Assembly (NCBI GenBank): GCA_018524725.1
Contig: JAEUWP010000178.1
Span: 1 to 64,000 of the forward strand
Direction: 5' to 3'
Length of the DNA stretch: 64,000 nt
Origin: Podaxis mareebaensis
Taxonomy: Eukaryota > Basidiomycota > Agaricomycetes > Agaricales > Agaricaceae
The position numbers and the translations under genes are program-made. Position 1 is the stretch's first letter; every line of letters begins with the position of its first letter. Of the stretch, positions 21,418-32,674 are shown piece after piece. Below the pieces are notes generated by a model. That model did not search any database. It saw only the letters and a list, made by a program, of their open reading frames with translations, and was not told where the DNA came from.

Positions 21418-23841
21418 TTACGCACCTTGTAACAACCGATTCCTTTCCTCCTCGGATATCTGCTGAGTAGCACGTCTCGCAAGCAACTTTTCGGTCCTAT
21501 ATTTTTCGTATAATACTTCCCGGGTATGCACTTTGAGAACCTAAACCATCCTGTCAATCTCTGATCTGATCCACCTTCAACCAACTTAGGACTCACCTTC
21601 AGATGAGTGGACAAAATCGCGGTCCTCATCGCCGCAAAGTCACAGTGCTTGGGATCGAGTACATCAACAGTTCCCCACCTGAACTTGCGGACAAACACTC
21701 CTTTCATGTCAGCTGGCGGCCCTTGGAGGAACAACTGCTTCGCTGCAACGCTCTGACTTTGAACTGAAGCGGGCGAAACCGGGGACAAGACGCTGTTCAT
21801 CATCTGAGGGCTGTGGCTTTCATGACCATCCTCTGTTGCTGGTGAAGATTGTTGAGCAACACCCATGGCACCGGGCATCGGAGTGGCAGGAGTATCCAAA
21901 ACGGACTCGGCCTTCTGGCGCTTGCGACGTTTCTTGTTCTCGGGGGTGATAAGCGCGAAGGGTAACAGAGAGCTGATGTCGGTTTTCGCGATTATATGCG
22001 CCGAGAAACGGACGTTGGCAACGCTGTCGAAATCCGTTGCGTCTGGAGTTTGGGGTCGTCTGTCGTCCTCGGCTACTCTGGATAGATCACGACGCGAACG
22101 CGAGCGAGAGGGATTGCGGTGCCTAGGAGGACGCAATTTGATAACGGCTCTGGATTTTCTCTCTTCGCCCTCCTCCGCTCCTTCTTCCTCGTCAGAGTTC
22201 CCAGCGGCAGCGGGGTCGTCACCGTTTGCAGTATGGTCATTCGTGGAACCATTGCCGACACCATTGGCAAACTTGGCTGCTCTCTTAGTTGTCTTGGACT
22301 CGTCGGAGGACTTGGTAATTGGACCAAACACGCCGAAGTCGATACCAGCGTCAGCCATTCCCTTCCGCACTGTTCGCAACAGTCAATCAAGGCTTGAATT
22401 GAGGGCTATCAAGAAATTCATACCAGCTTCCTTTACGGCTTCCAGTTTCTCATCGGTCAAAGAGTCGGCGTGGGCAATCACAGGAAGGATGTTGGACCTG
22501 TTTGAGATTCGACGAATGACCTTGATTTCTGCTGGAGCCATTGTCAAGAGACCGTCATCTTCGTCCGCATCTTCGTCTGATTCATCACCCGAGGATGTGT
22601 CTGGTACGAGCTCGGGAGGGTGGGACTGGGAGATTGTCGTTTCCGATCGCGTCTTGGTAGGTACGGAGTAAGGAGAGGCACCGGCAGCACGCCTGGCCTC
22701 TGCCGAGACAATGGAGGCCGGGTCGACCATGTAGATGCAGCTATAAGGCAGGTAAGTGCCTGAACCGAACCGAACCGAAGCTCAAGCTTTAAGCTTCAAG
22801 TACCACTTACAGGTGAATGTGCTGGTCACCCTTTTGTTGGCGGACAACCTTGGATTCCTACGTGGCGTATAGAGTTAGCGTCTAAATCGCCTGTCGACAC
22901 GAGTATTTACCTCGTTCATCGTGTCCGCATACTGGGCGTCGACGTGCTTCAAGATGGCGTTGACCTGTCTCTCCAACTTCAATTCTCTCCCTTCCTGGAA
23001 ATCCAGCCCAGGTGTATCAATGACCGACAACAAGATCCTATCGAACTTGGACTCGGAAATTTCGATTGAGGTGCTTTGGATTGTACTCGTGGACTTGGTA
23101 GAGTCGTCCAAGAATTTTTCCAAAGCGGCGCGTTGTTCTTTGGTTGCAGAGGGAGAGATTTCCGCTGTTTCAAGTAACAGGCGAAGCAGTGAAGATTTTC
23201 CCGTGCCTTTGCTTCCAACAACCTGGCAACGGCGGTGAAACCTCATTCATCATCCGACCCGGATATCATTAGAAAACTCTACTCACCATGATGTTGAACG
23301 TCGGCGGCACCCTCGCCCTCCTTTGACCCAACCGCGACCCGGTCACACTCTCGGTCTTTTCCTTCCTCTCATATTTTTTCTTCCTCATTTCATTCAACGC
23401 CTCGGGAGGAGTCGCCATTGCCATATAAAACGATGATATCGGGGCCTTCGTTCCATCTTCCGCGACAGCCTCTCCTGTAGAAGAAGAAGCAAAACCAGAT
23501 GTCGGTACGCCAATCCTCGAAGAATCCGGATAACGAAAGAAAGGTTTATGGAACATCACAGGCTCTCTACCTGCTGTGAAAGATATTTTAGCCGCACCTT
23601 TAGTTCTGGCGCTCGCGACACTGGGTCTCCCTTCGCCGCCTCCGTGGAACTCCTCAGTCGTGGCGGTCACGGAAACGACTTCCTCGTCTTCTTCGAGTTT
23701 CCGTATGGCGTCCACGTCTACGAGATCCTCAGGCCAGGGGATTGTCCCTTGGACCGTGTCTTTGAGGTCTGGTAGGGATGGAGAAGTACGGATTGGGGGT
23801 GGCTCTTCGGGTTTCTTGGGTTTGCGCCTGAATGAGAACAT
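21418..23841 (-). CDS. Divergent septin-family GTPase 1
   Basis: Septins are filament-forming GTP-binding proteins of the cell cortex and septum. ATG at 23841 (MFSFRRKPKKPEEPP). An N-terminal extension of about 190 residues precedes FNIM|VVGSKGTGKSSLLRLLL with an intact P-loop (GSKGTGKS). Then ILLSVIDTPGLDF (G3), CIYMVDP, ILPVIAHADSLT (G4, canonical AKAD changed to AHAD), FRWGTVDVLDPKHCDFAAMR, and a last exon VHTREVLYEKYRTEKLL. Long acidic and Ser-rich inserts (about 60 residues before G4; about 170 after VFG, with a KKRRKRQK cluster) are not typical of core septins. There is no long C-terminal coiled coil; the protein ends LLQGA. Stop at 21418-21420. It is head-to-tail with a paralogue at 25219-28837, indicating an old tandem duplication. 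The basic cluster could be a nuclear signal (inference). Confidence 0.85.
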
Positions 23842-25218
23842 GGTGGTGCACGCTGTTTCGCGTTCGCGTCCGAGTTCGTTTTTGGTGTTGGGAAGATAGG
23901 AAGATGCGCGGTGTACAGGAGAGGGGTGGTGGAGGTGGAGTTGATGGAGCTGAAAATCACCAGGCGCGCGTGGGGAGGATGGTTACGCCGAATAAGAGGT
24001 GGTATATGGGGAACAAAAAATAGACAAGCGGATCCGGGAACGACAACGCGGACGCGACGACCCCGGGAATAGATGTGTAAAGAGATGCGCAAAGAAGAAG
24101 AGTTGGAAACAAGCGGGTATGGAAACAAGACAGGAAAAGAGCGGCTATGGTATAGTTAGTTCCAGGTTAGTTCACTCCTGGTCGCTATGCAGCATGTCAA
24201 CCGAAGCCGTGCGTGCGCCAATTGATGTATTAAATACTCACGGAATCAGGTCCAGAACCCCTGGTGTAACAAACACACAGAATGATAATGGATAGGGGTC
24301 TTGGAAAGCGGACACTGGAAGCTAGAAGACCTTGAATCCGGGCTAGGGACTCAAGGCTGGCAGGAGTTGGGGGCTATCAAGGATGACAAGACAGTGGTAA
24401 ATATCACAACAAAGGCCTATGCCAATTTCACGCTGTGACAAAAGGCCGCTCCTCCGCCAGGGACCAAATACCCTAAAAAGTCAAAAGCTCACAGAAGTGA
24501 TGCAAATCGCTCAAATAGTCTAGATTGGTTCTTGAAAACGTTTTCGACGTCTTTACATTCATTGCTTGTCAGGATTCAAGCGCTTAGGCGCCCAAAACTC
24601 TATCAGGTAGGGACAAAAAGAACAAGGTAAAGTGATAAAAAAAATCTCTTTCAAAATACAGCTACAGTCCATTGCCACATTGCACAAGAGAAATAGAAAA
24701 GGTAAGGACACAGGGGGATAGATCGAGCTAAATCACAATCAATCTTAAAGAGAAGAAAAGGAGGGGACAGAACGTTACTTTATGTATATCAACTATCTCA
24801 AAGCCCAATTTATCCCAAGTAAAAAAAAATGAAAATGGAAAGTGGAAGGGGCAATAGAGGGGTGTCTTTTGATCCCGGGAACCAAGCGGGGATGTCGAGG
24901 ACAGTAGATGAGCGGCCGAACCACGGAGTATTCTGCACGAGCAAGGGTAAGGAGCGCGGGGGAGGGGTATGGACGGAGAAAAGGATGGCAAGAAAAAGGA
25001 ACCGGGCAACCGGTAGAAAAATATTCTACATGTTTTGAGGTTGGAAGGAGTGAATAACAGAGACAACAACAGAAACGCAACGGCGCAGACGGCGATAACA
25101 CCACAGGTGCATGAAGGAGGAAAGAACATGGCGGCTAAACTGCGCGCCCGCGCATGGGACATTGTCCCAGAAAAAGGGCGAGAAATCAAAGGAATGAAAG
25201 CGGATAGAAATAAGATCC
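23842..25218. other. Intergenic between the two septin genes
   Basis: Promoter of septin 1 and 3' flank of the upstream fusion gene. Includes a pyrimidine-rich stretch (24790-25030, read on the minus strand). No gene supported. Confidence 0.4.
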
Positions 25219-26860
25219 TCAGGGTATACCACCAACAGGCGCAGCCGTCCTCCCCTCCTCCATCCTCATTTTCTTCACAGCTCGCATGTCCATCTCATCA
25301 CGAGGTGACCTCATATCCACATCCCGGTCCAGGTGTTCCAAAGGCAATGGCCTCTTCAAATCCATCTCCATATCTCTCTCCCTCAGACTCTCCCTCGAAT
25401 CCGAAATTCTATCATCCCTATCGTCTATACCCTCCTCACTTTCCCCGCGATATGATGGATAAGGGTGGTGGTGTCCGGCGTGTCGGTCCAATAAATCCGT
25501 ACTGGACCCCGGGCCCGTACCCGCTGTAGATGGCGTCGCGAGTATGCGCGAGGAAGGCGGTGAGAGGGATCGAGAGGATCCGTCTTCGTCTTTTGAGGTT
25601 GTTGGATACCCGCCTTGGCGTGTAGGTGTTTGCGATGGTTGTGTTTGGTGTTGGCGTTGCTGGTGCACAGAAGCTGATGCACGACGTTTTTTCAGCGTTG
25701 AAGGGGAACTGGAGGAACCATTCGGATCTCGGCTTGCGTTTCCGTTCATATCATGCACGTATAAACAAGGAACTTGTCTTCGTGCACAACTTGCGCAAGC
25801 TGGATGGGCGCCATCGCATTTTGTTTTACGTGCTACAAAAAGTCATTAACATCAGACAAATGAGTCAATGAGAGAAGGGGTACAACATACCTCGACACGA
25901 ATTACACGCAACGACTTTCGGTCCAGAGCCCGACCCTCTCCCACCACCGCTCTTTCCAGGCACAGTCGCCGCTCTCTTCCTAAGCGCAGCCTGCTGCTCC
26001 GAAGCCGGTCTAATAGGTGGCAACGAAGGTGCAGACATTGGCACAGGCGTCGATGGGGACGACCTATCCGGCAACGACAACGTCGCAATATGCGGCAACT
26101 CGTTATCCGGAAAGAAGGGCCTCCCACCTCTATCACCATTGCCGCCATGGGGCATTGAGGAAGATGGAGGCGGGGGATTTTGGTGCGAGATGGATATAGG
26201 AGGTTCGCGGTCACGAAGGTGATGGGGGTGAGGATCCCTTTCCGAGAGGTGATGCAGGGACGAGTGGGAGGGCTGCTGTTGAGGTGGCGGATGTAGTGGT
26301 CGTGAAGAGGGTCCTGGTGGAAGATCGTCCCTCTCCCGACCAAGAATGGGTGGGAGAGAGTGATGTGATGTATACCCACCTTCTCGTTCCCGCTTGTCTA
26401 CATTTGAGCTCCGCCGTGAGATTGGTGCTGAGACAGATCCTGCACCTGACAGGGGAACAGTGTGCACCTCTGGCGACATTGACACTTCTGATCTACCGTC
26501 TTCATTCCCGCTCTCGCCCCGGTTGTAGTCACCCCCTGTTGCACTATCGTCGTCATCCTCTCCAGGGCGTGATGAAGAGCCAGCAATGTCGCTCCTACGC
26601 GGTTGTCTAATGGTGTTCCTGCGCTTGTTCTGGGGTGCGTAATCGCATGGGTTCGACCGTTTGAGACATTGCCCACAGGCAGGTCTTCCCCCGTCACACT
26701 TCAACTTACGGGCTGCAAGAAAAAATTAAGTTCTCTGGCCCTGAGGATCAAAGACAAGGTTCTCACATCGACAGAAGTTACAAGCCACTGTGATCTTCTT
26801 TGACCGCGTTTTGTTGGTGGTGCTCAGTTGCCCGGGACCTAATCAACGATCACGCCAATT
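25219..26860 (-). other. Double Zn2Cys6 region (alternative separate transcription-factor gene)
   Basis: Sub-region of the fusion gene. Two GAL4-type clusters, each CxxCRxRKxKC...CxxC, are separated by a disordered linker containing LPPIRPASEQQAALRKRAAT. GAL4-type clusters bind two zinc ions and contact DNA triplets; two clusters in one chain is rare outside fungi. No fungal-specific transcription-factor middle homology domain is visible. If the gene is split, the start would have to be inside the His/Pro-rich exon (27413-26920), for example at MGGLAPHP. Confidence 0.75.
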
Positions 26861-28837
26861 GGTTCAATCAGCTTCTCTCGTTTCCATCAAAGAAAACAAA
26901 TGAAAGGATGGACGTACGGCCAGAGCCAGTCCTCCCGCTCCCTGATGCAGAAGCAACCGGGGAATCACCCGACGCCGCAATGCCACTAGAACCCAAGCCA
27001 CCTGCCCGTGTACTTGAGCTTGATCCTGGCGTCCTGCCATCGCTCCCCCCGCTCATCATCTCTCGAGATGAAGTAGGGATAGGAACTGATTGCGGATGAC
27101 GTCCCAATGATGGGAGAGGCTGGGGATGATGGAGACCCTGGGGTGGGGGAGGATGCTGTGGAGGGGGTTGAGTGTCTATTGCAAGAATAGGTCTGGCAGG
27201 ATGCGGTGCCAGACCACCCATATGGGGGTGGGGGTGTGGATGAGTTAAATGTGAAATGGCATGAGGCGAATGTAAATGTGGGTGAGAATGGGTATGTGAA
27301 TGGGTATGTGGATGAGGATGCGATGAATGTCGTGACGGTGGTCTCTGCTGCTGCAATTGGATATAATCACTCCTGAATTTCTCGAATAGATACTCTCGTG
27401 TGTATTTCTGCAAAGTCTGTGCACAAGATCATCAAATGACGGAATTCTACTGGGGAAATCAACCACATACCTCCATATGATGAAAAATAGCGTTGCGCAG
27501 CGGGACAAAGTCACAATGCGCGGGATCCAGAACGTCCAGATTACCCCAACGGTAGTATCTCAGGAATTTGCCAGGGCGAGCGTTTTTACCGCTCGACTGG
27601 GAGGGAGTGTACTGCTGTACAAGTTCATGTCGAGGAGGAGGGACTCTAGGGACGCCCTCACTATGGGAATAAATATCAGGTGAAACGAGGGCATAAGGGA
27701 GACGCATGATGGAAGGGGAAACGGGGGATGTTGGTGGAGAGGTAGTCGCGGAAGCTGTGGAATTTGATCCACCGTTCAAATGCCCTCCGCCACTGGCTCC
27801 ATATCCGTTGCTGCCGTGATTGGGAGAGGGATCCGCCGAAACCGACAACTTGGACTCTTCTGGAGAATGAGCCGATGGCGGGTTTGATGCCGTCGCCGTT
27901 GTCTGAGAGGATGGAGGGCCAGAACCTGAGGGAGGATAATGGGGAGGGTGATTGTCCATATCGAAAATGCCGAAGCCTATGCCGGCGTCGGCGAGATCGC
28001 GGCGAACTGCGAGTTTGACTGCGGCAAGACGGTCATTCGAAAGGATGTCAGCGCGGGCGATGACGGGCAGGACGTTCACCCTGGCTGATAACCGCCGTAT
28101 AGTAGCGATATCGGCAGCGGGGAGTGTTGGGCGGAACATCAAGGGATTGGTCGTCACGGGAGGCTCCAAGATCACGGGTTCCTGCTCGGGTTGGGAAAAG
28201 CTGTTGGTGCGGGTCCTGGGAACGGGTGGTGCGGGGGGCCGGGAAACAGAGGGCGGAACAATGGTGTCGGGGTCCAAAAAATATATGCATCTGGAGTGGA
28301 AGCGTCAGTAGATAGACGGGCGGTGCTGGGAAAGCATACAAATGGACGTAGCGGTCGCCAGTTTGGGCTTTGCGGTCCTAGGAGGGAAAGGAAGATGAGC
28401 ACTCAAAGAGAGGGATAAAGACAGGTTGCGGGCGCTCACATCCTCGAGGCCTTCTAGGAAACGGGCATCGATAAGTCTGAGAGTCTCAGCGATAGTGCGC
28501 TCTGCGGTAGCATCATCACGGAAGTCAAGGGAGGGGGTGTCGATGAGATTGAGGCCGAGAGAGCGGCCGGCATCGGTGTCGATGTCGATGGATGTGGCCC
28601 TGATGTAGGAGGTGTGACCGGAGCAGCCGTGGACGAATTTTGCGACGGATGCAAGCTGGTCCTTGGAAGTTGAGGGGGCGATGTCACTGGTGTCGAGGAG
28701 GAGGCGGAGAAAGGATGTTTTTCCTGGGGATGGCGTCAGTAGAGAGCGTGGAGAGCAGAACCGAACGGACCTCCTCTAGAGCCTGCGACGAGGAGGGTGA
28801 ATTCTGGGCGGTAGTGCTCGACCTCTTGGTGGTTCAT
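25219..28837 (-). CDS. Septin-like GTPase fused to a double Zn2Cys6 DNA-binding protein
   Basis: Start set at ATG 28837 (MNHQEVEHYRPEFTLLVAG); the frame is open upstream, and ATG 29065 is an alternative. Septin part: P-loop AGSRGGKTSFL (first Gly replaced by Ala), DTPSLDF instead of DTPGL, CIYFLDPDTIV, LPVIARADIL, YYRWGNLDVLDPAHCDF, TLQKYTREYLFEKFRSDY. The same exon continues into a His/Pro-rich linker and ends ASGSGRTGSGR. An intron (GTACGTCC...GATTAG) joins in frame to STTNKTRSKKITVACNFC, then after another intron RSRKLKCDGGRPACGQC: a complete Zn2Cys6 cluster. After about 210 Ser/Pro/Arg-rich residues comes a second cluster, VVACNSCR | ARKTKCDGAHPACASC. The protein ends VKKMRMEEGRT...GGIP. 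No in-frame ATG lies between linker and first cluster, so a fusion is the simplest reading. A separate transcript starting in the linker remains possible. Confidence 0.7.
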
Positions 28838-29280
28838 GGAAGGAGGTCGACAACCGACTGAGATTGACCATTGCGGGCAATCCAGGATTAAATCATGCCA
28901 ATCCTTAATTCCCGCCGAACCAATCGGAACATCCTCTTCCCCTTCCTCCCCTCCCGCAACACTTCTCCCTCGGCTGCCCCTTCCCCACTCCCTCCCCGTC
29001 CCCATCCCCTCCCACTCGTCCACCGCCGCCTTGCCCGATGACCCCGCTAATCCCGAGGCGAGCATGGCTGACCGCGAACGGGCGCAGGGTGTCTGGATCG
29101 TGGGAGCGGTAGGCATGCGCCCGGAGAGCGCATGTAAGGACCTAAGAAAAGAACAGATGGCAACCCAGCGTACGTAATCGAAGAAATCAACTCCGGCCCA
29201 TCTCCGTAACCGGCCATGCCATCTCCTCGACGGATCACAACAAATATCATTTATCCCAGACTGACTCATCATTTTCCCTC
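28838..29280. promoter_or_regulatory. Short divergent intergenic region, septin-fusion gene and ILV3
   Basis: At most about 440 bp (216 bp if the upstream start at 29065 is used) between divergent start codons, so the two genes likely share control DNA. The minus frame stays open through much of it, leaving the septin start ambiguous. No TATA box or known motif identified. Confidence 0.4.
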
Positions 29281-32200
29281 ATGCATCCCACAAAGTCTTT
29301 GGCCGCACAGCGTCGCCTCGCGAGGGCTCTCTGCACCTCGGCTGCTCGCAGCGATGTTGTCATGAACAGATACAGCCGTATCGTCACTCAACCAAAGGAC
29401 CAAGGCGCAAGCCAGGTACTTTACCCCGCCAAGCGAGCATCCCCCCATTTTGACGCGCATTTTGCAGGCTATGCTCTACGCGACCGATGGCATCAACACC
29501 GATGCTGATTTCCAAAAAGCCATGGTCGGTATCGCAAGTGTGTGGTACGTCATGCTCGCCTTTCTATGAATAGGTATACAAACAAATTTCCAATTAGGTA
29601 TGAAGGAAATCCGTACGTCTCCGTCTCTGAGAGTGAATATATGCGCCTTATGTTTGGGGCGTCAGATGCAACAAGCACTTGCTGGGCCTTGGCCAAGAGA
29701 TCAAAACCTCGCTCCAAAATGCTAACCTCATTGGTTACCAATTCGGTACCGTCGGTGTCAGCGACGCTATTAGCAATGGCACCTATGCGATGTCGTACTC
29801 GCTCCAGTCGCGCGACCTGATTGCTGACCAGGTCGAGACCGCTGCCGGAGGTCACCTCCTAGACGGTATGGTCACCGTACCTGGTTGCGACAAGAATATG
29901 CCCGGTGTTCTGATGGCTCGTCAGTTTTTTTCCCTTTCTATTCATTCCACCTTCCATTGATCCTTTCCGCTCCTCACACCTCCTTATTCCCACACAACCG
30001 CCCCAAACTCCAATGCTCTCCTAATGGACAGTTGGTCGCTTGAACCGTCCCGGACTGATGGTCTACGGCGGTACCATCCGTGCTGGCTCATGTGAAGGTG
30101 CCCCCCAGTTGGACATCGTTTCAGCTTTCCAGGCGTATGGCAAATATCTCCAGGATGGGAGGACCCCAGAAGCCGAGCAAGTGCGCTATAACACTATACG
30201 GCATGCGTGCCCAGGTCCCGGAGCATGCGGTGGCGTAAGTAGATTGCAAGTGTCCCTCCGTCTGTCATACTCAGGCTTCTTGAATGATGGCAGATGTATA
30301 CGGCCAATACGATGGCTAGTGCTGCTGAAGCGCTGGGAATGACCCTCCCTGGTTCCTCCTCCTTCCCGGCTGAGTCAAAAGAGAAACACGATGAATGTGC
30401 CTCCGTCGGACCGGTTATGTACAATCTCCTCGAAAAGAATATCCTGCCCCGGGATATCATGACACGCTCTGCATTTGAAAATGCTATGGTTGGTCTTATT
30501 GCTTTCAACGTCGATTCAATTCAATTTATTCTGTCCCTCCCAGGTTCTTACCATGATTCTCGGGGGCTCCACCAACGCCGTCCTCCATCTAATTGCCGTA
30601 GCTCATTCCGTCGGTATTAAATTGGATATTGACGATTTCCAGAACGTCTCAGATCGGATTCCCTTCCTTGCTGACATCAAACCTAGTGGCAAATATGTCA
30701 TGGAACATGTCTACAAAATTGGCGGCATTCCCAGTAAGGCTTCCGTGGTTTCCGATAGCTCAATACACCACCTAACTCTCACACTTCCCCATTTTCTATC
30801 GCGGCTTGCTGCGTAGAGGTCCTTCATTTCCTCCTGAAGAATAACCTCATTGACGGCAACAATCTCACGATTACCGGCAAAACTCTCGGCGAGAACCTCG
30901 ACCGGTGGGTGCACAAGCACGGTGAGCTCGACTTCCACAGTCAGGATGTTATCCGGCCTCTGGATAAACCCATCAAACCCACTGGACATATCAGGTTCGT
31001 ATCTGTATCACCTGTTCATCCTCAGTGACTTTTTTTCAGCGCCATGCGCTGCTTCCTGGCTATTTTCTTGTGGTTCCTCCGGGTCGGTGACAAGATGCCT
31101 TCGGGGAGATGACATTCCCATCACAGATTTATGCTCATGCCCACATCTTCACGTCACAGACATCTCAAACTCCCACATCCCCATTGGTGTGCGTGTTCCC
31201 GAGCTTCGGGAACTTATCGCTGACTCATATCCTCCATCCTTTCACTTTCCTATCCGTTTCGTTTTCCTAATCCACTTACCTTTATTCTGGCATCATGCTA
31301 ACCACAATGCCAATCTTCGCATCAGAATCCTCAAAGGCAATCTCGCTCCCGGGGGTGCTGTTGCCAAAATCACAGGGAAGGAAGGCCTGGGCTTCACAGG
31401 AAAGGCAAGAACCTTTGATTCGGAGGACGATTTTGTCAAGGCTGTGGAGAGTGGTTCCATCAAGAAGGGAGAGAAGACGGTTGTTATCTTGAGGTATCTG
31501 GGACCGAAAGGCGGACCTGGTTAGTCACATCCTATTCTTGTCGAACCTCTGTTATGACTCTGTTACTGATGGATAACTTAACTCGGTTTTTATTTTTGTG
31601 CTCGACCCTTTGATATTCATGTGTTCGTTGGCGCATTGTCGGCTCCCCATGGAACCATGTATTGTCCCTCTTAATCAACGGTTTTCAAAATCCTCCATTT
31701 ACGATACCCGACTTGCGATGCTGGACAATTCGCTCGGCACCTCCTGTTCTCGACGAATGGCATACGGCATTTTCTCATATGCTAACGCTCGGGTGGTGCT
31801 TCTGATCATGATGGCCTGTTCTGTCCCGTTATCCCCTTTCGTTTCCCATCCTTCTGATTTCGATTATCCTGCCGCACCCTAAAATCCTCTTGTCCCTCTG
31901 TCCGGGAATTGTGTTGTGACTCTCCCGACTTCATCACCGTCATTGACACTTGGCTTGGCATAATGACATTGCGCTGGCCACCGCCCGTTGCATTCGGTGA
32001 TCTGCGTCTCCCGTTCGCGATCTAACCTCATATGCGCTCTCCGATCTGGCTTTGGATGACCGGCGATACGCTGTGGCTTATGATCTACAGGTATGCCCGA
32101 GATGCTCAAACCCACGAGCCTGATCATGGGTGCTGGCCTCGGTTTGGATGTTGCCTGTCTCACAGATGGGCGTTTTAGCGGCGGGTGAGCTGTGGTCAAT

Positions 32201-32674
32201 TTGCTTCTGCGTTCTCTCCTACCTCCTTCCTTCCTATTCTTCCTCCATGATCATCATGGAACTCCACTACAAATAAAGACCTCTGCCAATCTGGCACATG
32301 GATCACACATGTGGCGTAACTCTTCTCACTGGCTTCTCGCGCTCCCACATAAAACTTTAAATCCCAAAATGCACCGGACCTTGACATGGGAACTAACCAC
32401 GTATCCAATTGCTGTTAACAGATCTCACGGCTTTGTTATCGGACACGTCGTGCCCGAAGCGCAGGTCGGCGGGCCAATTGCGCTGGTCAAGGACGGCGAT
32501 ATCATTTCTGTGGATGCCGTGAATAATACCATCGAGCTCCAAGTGTCTGAAGAAGAGTTGGAGAGAAGGAAGAAGGAATGGAAGGCTCCCCCTCTCAAGG
32601 TGTCACAAGGCACGTTGTTCAAATATACCAAACTTGTGACGGATGCTAGCCATGGATGTGTCACCGATGCCTAG
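29281..32674 (+). CDS. ILV3: Dihydroxy-acid dehydratase, mitochondrial
   Basis: Third step of valine/isoleucine synthesis: dehydrates 2,3-dihydroxy-acids to 2-keto-acids using an Fe-S cluster. ATG at 29281 with an Arg/Ala/Ser-rich N-terminus ([15 protein letters not shown]), a likely mitochondrial targeting peptide. Then [131 protein letters not shown]. The three cluster cysteines (NPC, PGCDKN, ACGG context) are present. It ends SHGCVTDA. The first two thirds have ordinary short introns; three later introns are long (30995-31325, 31520-32090, 32185-32421). Length of about 590-600 residues is usual. Confidence 0.95.

Noticed and set aside
21865..22671. Long plus-strand open frame (268 codons)
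   Set aside because: It is antisense to the septin gene, which has motifs and splice sites; the frame is a composition shadow.
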